Part shown: piece by piece, positions 62,391 through 64,000 of the stretch | Numbering within the stretch: position 1 is the first letter of the stretch | Layout: every line of letters starts with the position of its first letter | NCBI GenBank assembly: GCA_023422565.1 | Contig: JAFAGR010000032.1 | Coordinates: forward strand, 37,723-101,722 | Source of the DNA: Bacteroidota bacterium | GTDB taxonomy: Bacteria; Bacteroidota; Bacteroidia; Chitinophagales; Chitinophagaceae | Length of the DNA: 64,000 nt | Direction: 5' to 3' | The notes under the pieces: generated by a model | Told to the model about the DNA's origin: nothing | Databases searched by the model: none | What the model saw: only the letters and a program-made list of their open reading frames with translations | Translations under genes and position numbers: made by a program

Positions 62391-63449
62391 CTATAAAACA
62401 AGTTCTTTATCCAGCTTCTCCAATACACCAAGATTTTTCTTGGCCTGGAAGAGAAATTTCAAACCTTTCATAAAGCTCCAGGGCTTTTCACCGGCGCGGA
62501 AATTTTCGCGTGATATGGCGAAGAGCATTTTCCAGTGATGCAAAATTATTTTTGAAGCCTGTATAAGCGTGTACCCGTTACCGTAAACATGTTGCGTACC
62601 GGAGCCGCTGCCATTATATTCAAGGATGGAAAAATTCCGCCTCGCTTTCAAATCCGCCACGGAGGTGCATTTTACATCGTAGCGGCCATAAAAGAATTTA
62701 CCGTTGTAATGGCTGATCTCATCAAAAAGGCCAAGCAGCGCATCGTCAATTTCATGTTCGAGGCCTACAAGTTTACCGCCCTGGCTTCGGTTGCTTGCAT
62801 CGGAGAGCGCATATCTTTCGCCCTTAGGTATCACCGTGCCCAGGTTCGCTTCATGCTTCCTCATCATCTCCTCCCTGCGAAATCTTACGCCATTGTGTGC
62901 TTCAATTAATTGGGCAAGCGTGGAAACACCGTCTCCAAATACTTGTGGAGACTCCTTACTGAGAAATCCGCTGATCGTTCCTTTTTGTTGGCCGGGAAAG
63001 CGGTAATAAAAAACACTTACCTCCATAGGGTAATCAACCAATTGCTGAATTACATACTTCACCGGAATTTTGCCATGATATTTTTTAAGGTCTTCAACAG
63101 AACCGATCTTCCTAAACAGGTAGCCCATCATGCCGACATTCGGCTTGGCCGCGCAGGGAAACCCGATTCCGGCATCAGAAAGCTTTTTTAAAATTTTGTC
63201 AAAGGGTTCTCGTGCATCCACAAAAATGCTGTTAGGAAATGTGCCGGGAGGTAGTTGCGTGTACATCTCTTCTTTTGTTTCACCTTCCATTCCACCAAAG
63301 GTTAATGTTGGATTGGCAGAGGTGAAGAACCAAAAAGAACGTGAACGCATGCAGTACCACAGCCAGGCCGGCAGAAGAGGAATATATTTTATGTGGTAAT
63401 GCCAGCTCTCCCAGTGAGTGGCCTTGTAAACAGCATCTTTCAATTTCAT
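62391..63449 (-). CDS. ATP-grasp-like ligase of unknown substrate
   Basis: A 352-residue protein. The C-terminal half has features of an ATP-grasp fold: GKFFYGRYDVKC near residue 253 and ILEYNGSGSGTQHVYG near 278, with the acidic and asparagine metal ligands, while the N-terminal half has FPCAAKPNVGMMGYLFRKI (glycine-rich loop, given in part). It is not a known D-Ala ligase. The ATG at 63449 (MKLKDAVYK) is preferred to a TTG three codons earlier. It stands alone between repeat patches. Confidence 0.78.
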   Translation of the reverse strand: MKLKDAVYKATHWESWHYHIKYIPLLPAWLWYCMRSRSFWFFTSANPTLTFGGMEGETKEEMYTQLPPGTFPNSIFVDAREPFDKILKKLSDAGIGFPCAAKPNVGMMGYLFRKIGSVEDLKKYHGKIPVKYVIQQLVDYPMEVSVFYYRFPGQQKGTISGFLSKESPQVFGDGVSTLAQLIEAHNGVRFRREEMMRKHEANLGTVIPKGERYALSDASNRSQGGKLVGLEHEIDDALLGLFDEISHYNGKFFYGRYDVKCTSVADLKARRNFSILEYNGSGSGTQHVYGNGYTLIQASKIILHHWKMLFAISRENFRAGEKPWSFMKGLKFLFQAKKNLGVLEKLDKELVL

Positions 63450-63725
63450 CCGCTGCAAAATTAGTATGAATTAGGGATTTGTGACCTTGGTTCCTGGTTT
63501 TAGTTCCTGGTTGAGAGTAGTTCCTGGTTCGTAGTTCCTGGTTTGTAGTTCCTAGGCCCGTGTCGGTCTTATGGCCTCCACGGTGTTTGGGGTGCGCAAA
63601 GGACCAGGTTCCTCGCCTTGCGCGGAATGCCAAAGCCCTGGAGGGAGTTCCTGGTTTGTAGTTCCTCGTTTGATGTCGTGAGATTCCTCGCCTTGCTCGG
63701 AATGACTAAGCCTTGTATCATATTT

Positions 63726-63751
63726 GGCAATCACGATGCATCGTGATTGCC
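63726..63751. repeat. 26-bp perfect palindrome, copy 1
   Basis: The left arm GGCAATCACGATG is followed directly by its reverse complement. It lies within the 73-base block that is repeated 210 bases downstream. Confidence 0.9.
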
Positions 63752-63935
63752 CGAAACCTCTCCCCATTACCGTCATCCCGAACAAAGTGAGGGAACTGGG
63801 GTTAGTTCCTGGTTCGTAGTTCTTGGTTTGTAGTTCGTGTGCCCGTGCCGGTCTTATGGCCTCCACGGTGTTTGGGGTGCGCAAAGGACCAGGTTCCTCG
63901 CCTTGCTCGGAATGACTAAGCCTTGTATCATATTT

Positions 63936-63961
63936 GGCAATCACGATGCATCGTGATTGCC
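63936..63961. repeat. 26-bp perfect palindrome, copy 2
   Basis: Identical to the palindrome at 63726-63751, in the second copy of the 73-base block. Confidence 0.9.
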
Positions 63962-64000
63962 CGAAATCTCATTACCATAACCGTCATCCCGAACGAAGTG

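Larger units (their letters stand above)
63474..64000. repeat. mosaic intergenic repeat region
   Basis: This 527-base region has no gene. It begins with 14-15-base words of the type TAGTTCCTGGTT. A block starting GCCCGTGYCGGTCTTATGG appears at 63556 and 63841. A 73-base block is identical at 63684-63756 and 63894-63966 and includes a perfect palindrome. CCGTCATCCCGAAC-AAGTG occurs at about 63771 and 63981. Apparent frames across it encode a familiar spurious protein (HSEQGEES-like) and should not be called genes. The region runs off the window edge. Confidence 0.85.

Noticed and set aside
63552..63944. 130-codon frame with HSEQGEE-type sequence
   Set aside because: It is the translation of a dispersed intergenic repeat; such frames are known annotation artefacts.
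63726..63961. Repeat spacing as a CRISPR array
   Set aside because: Only two exact copies 210 bases apart, no regular spacers and no cas genes.

Overview
The window looks like chromosomal DNA of a Bacteroidota bacterium, most likely a member of the Chitinophagaceae or a close relative; this rests on gene content and promoter style, as no search could be run. Pointers are the alternative complex III (act) respiratory cluster joined to an aa3-type cytochrome oxidase, the futalosine enzyme MqnC, families typical of the phylum (DUF983, DUF420, DUF2911, DUF3341, IPExxxVDY, DUF5522), many promoters with the TAnnTTTG -7 element, weak Shine-Dalgarno sites, and low-complexity 'word' repeats between genes. 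No rRNA, tRNA, CRISPR array, prophage or plasmid gene was seen. The window is mostly housekeeping DNA with a few odd fusions, small genes and repeat patches.

Layout. 1-3.2 kb: the start of a secreted beta-helix protein (cut by the window edge), DUF983 and hypothetical genes, then trmB / DUF5522 / alkyltransferase-like genes overlapping on the plus strand. 3.3-19.3 kb: one long minus-strand respiratory cluster in transcription order actA-B-C-D-E-F, ctaC (subunit II), ctaD (I), ctaB (heme O synthase), two subunit III genes, subunit IV, a terminator, then SCO1 and DUF420. Menaquinol electrons pass through the Act complex to cytochrome c hemes and on to the oxidase; SCO1 supplies copper and CtaB makes heme O. 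19.5-24.4 kb: a membrane-domain/PurN fusion, a secreted-domain/MsrB fusion, an outer-membrane barrel and a secreted unknown. 24.4-30.6 kb: a fused alpha/beta 2-oxoacid dehydrogenase E1, a small holin-like membrane protein, two M16 peptidase-family proteins and a PDZ-containing aspartyl protease. 30.7-32.3 kb: mqnC and two small genes, one with its own promoter and terminator. 32.5-41 kb: a SNF2 helicase, ComB-like phosphatase, gcvT, a WG-repeat protein and a degenerate IS1595-like transposase.

41-50.8 kb: a PspC/PadR envelope-stress pair, a lipoprotein, feoB, an M28 peptidase, an IPExxxVDY protein, pterin dehydratase and the arginine-deiminase-like CtlX. 50.8-55.6 kb: a selenium operon (mnmH, a secreted unknown, selD) for tRNA 2-selenouridine, preceded by rho. 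55.7-63.5 kb: lipoprotein, RhlE helicase, DUF4139 protein, a 38-residue membrane protein, DUF2911 protein, M48 protease and an ATP-grasp-like protein. 62.2-62.3 and 63.5-64 kb: a noncoding dispersed repeat family with a duplicated 26-bp perfect palindrome.

No clearly new multi-gene system (defence, secretion, element) was found. The best leads are the small promoter-gene-terminator unit at 32.1-32.3 kb, the two unusual fusions at 19.5-21.7 kb, the apparently leaderless promoters, the core-deleted transposase and the repeat family at the right edge.
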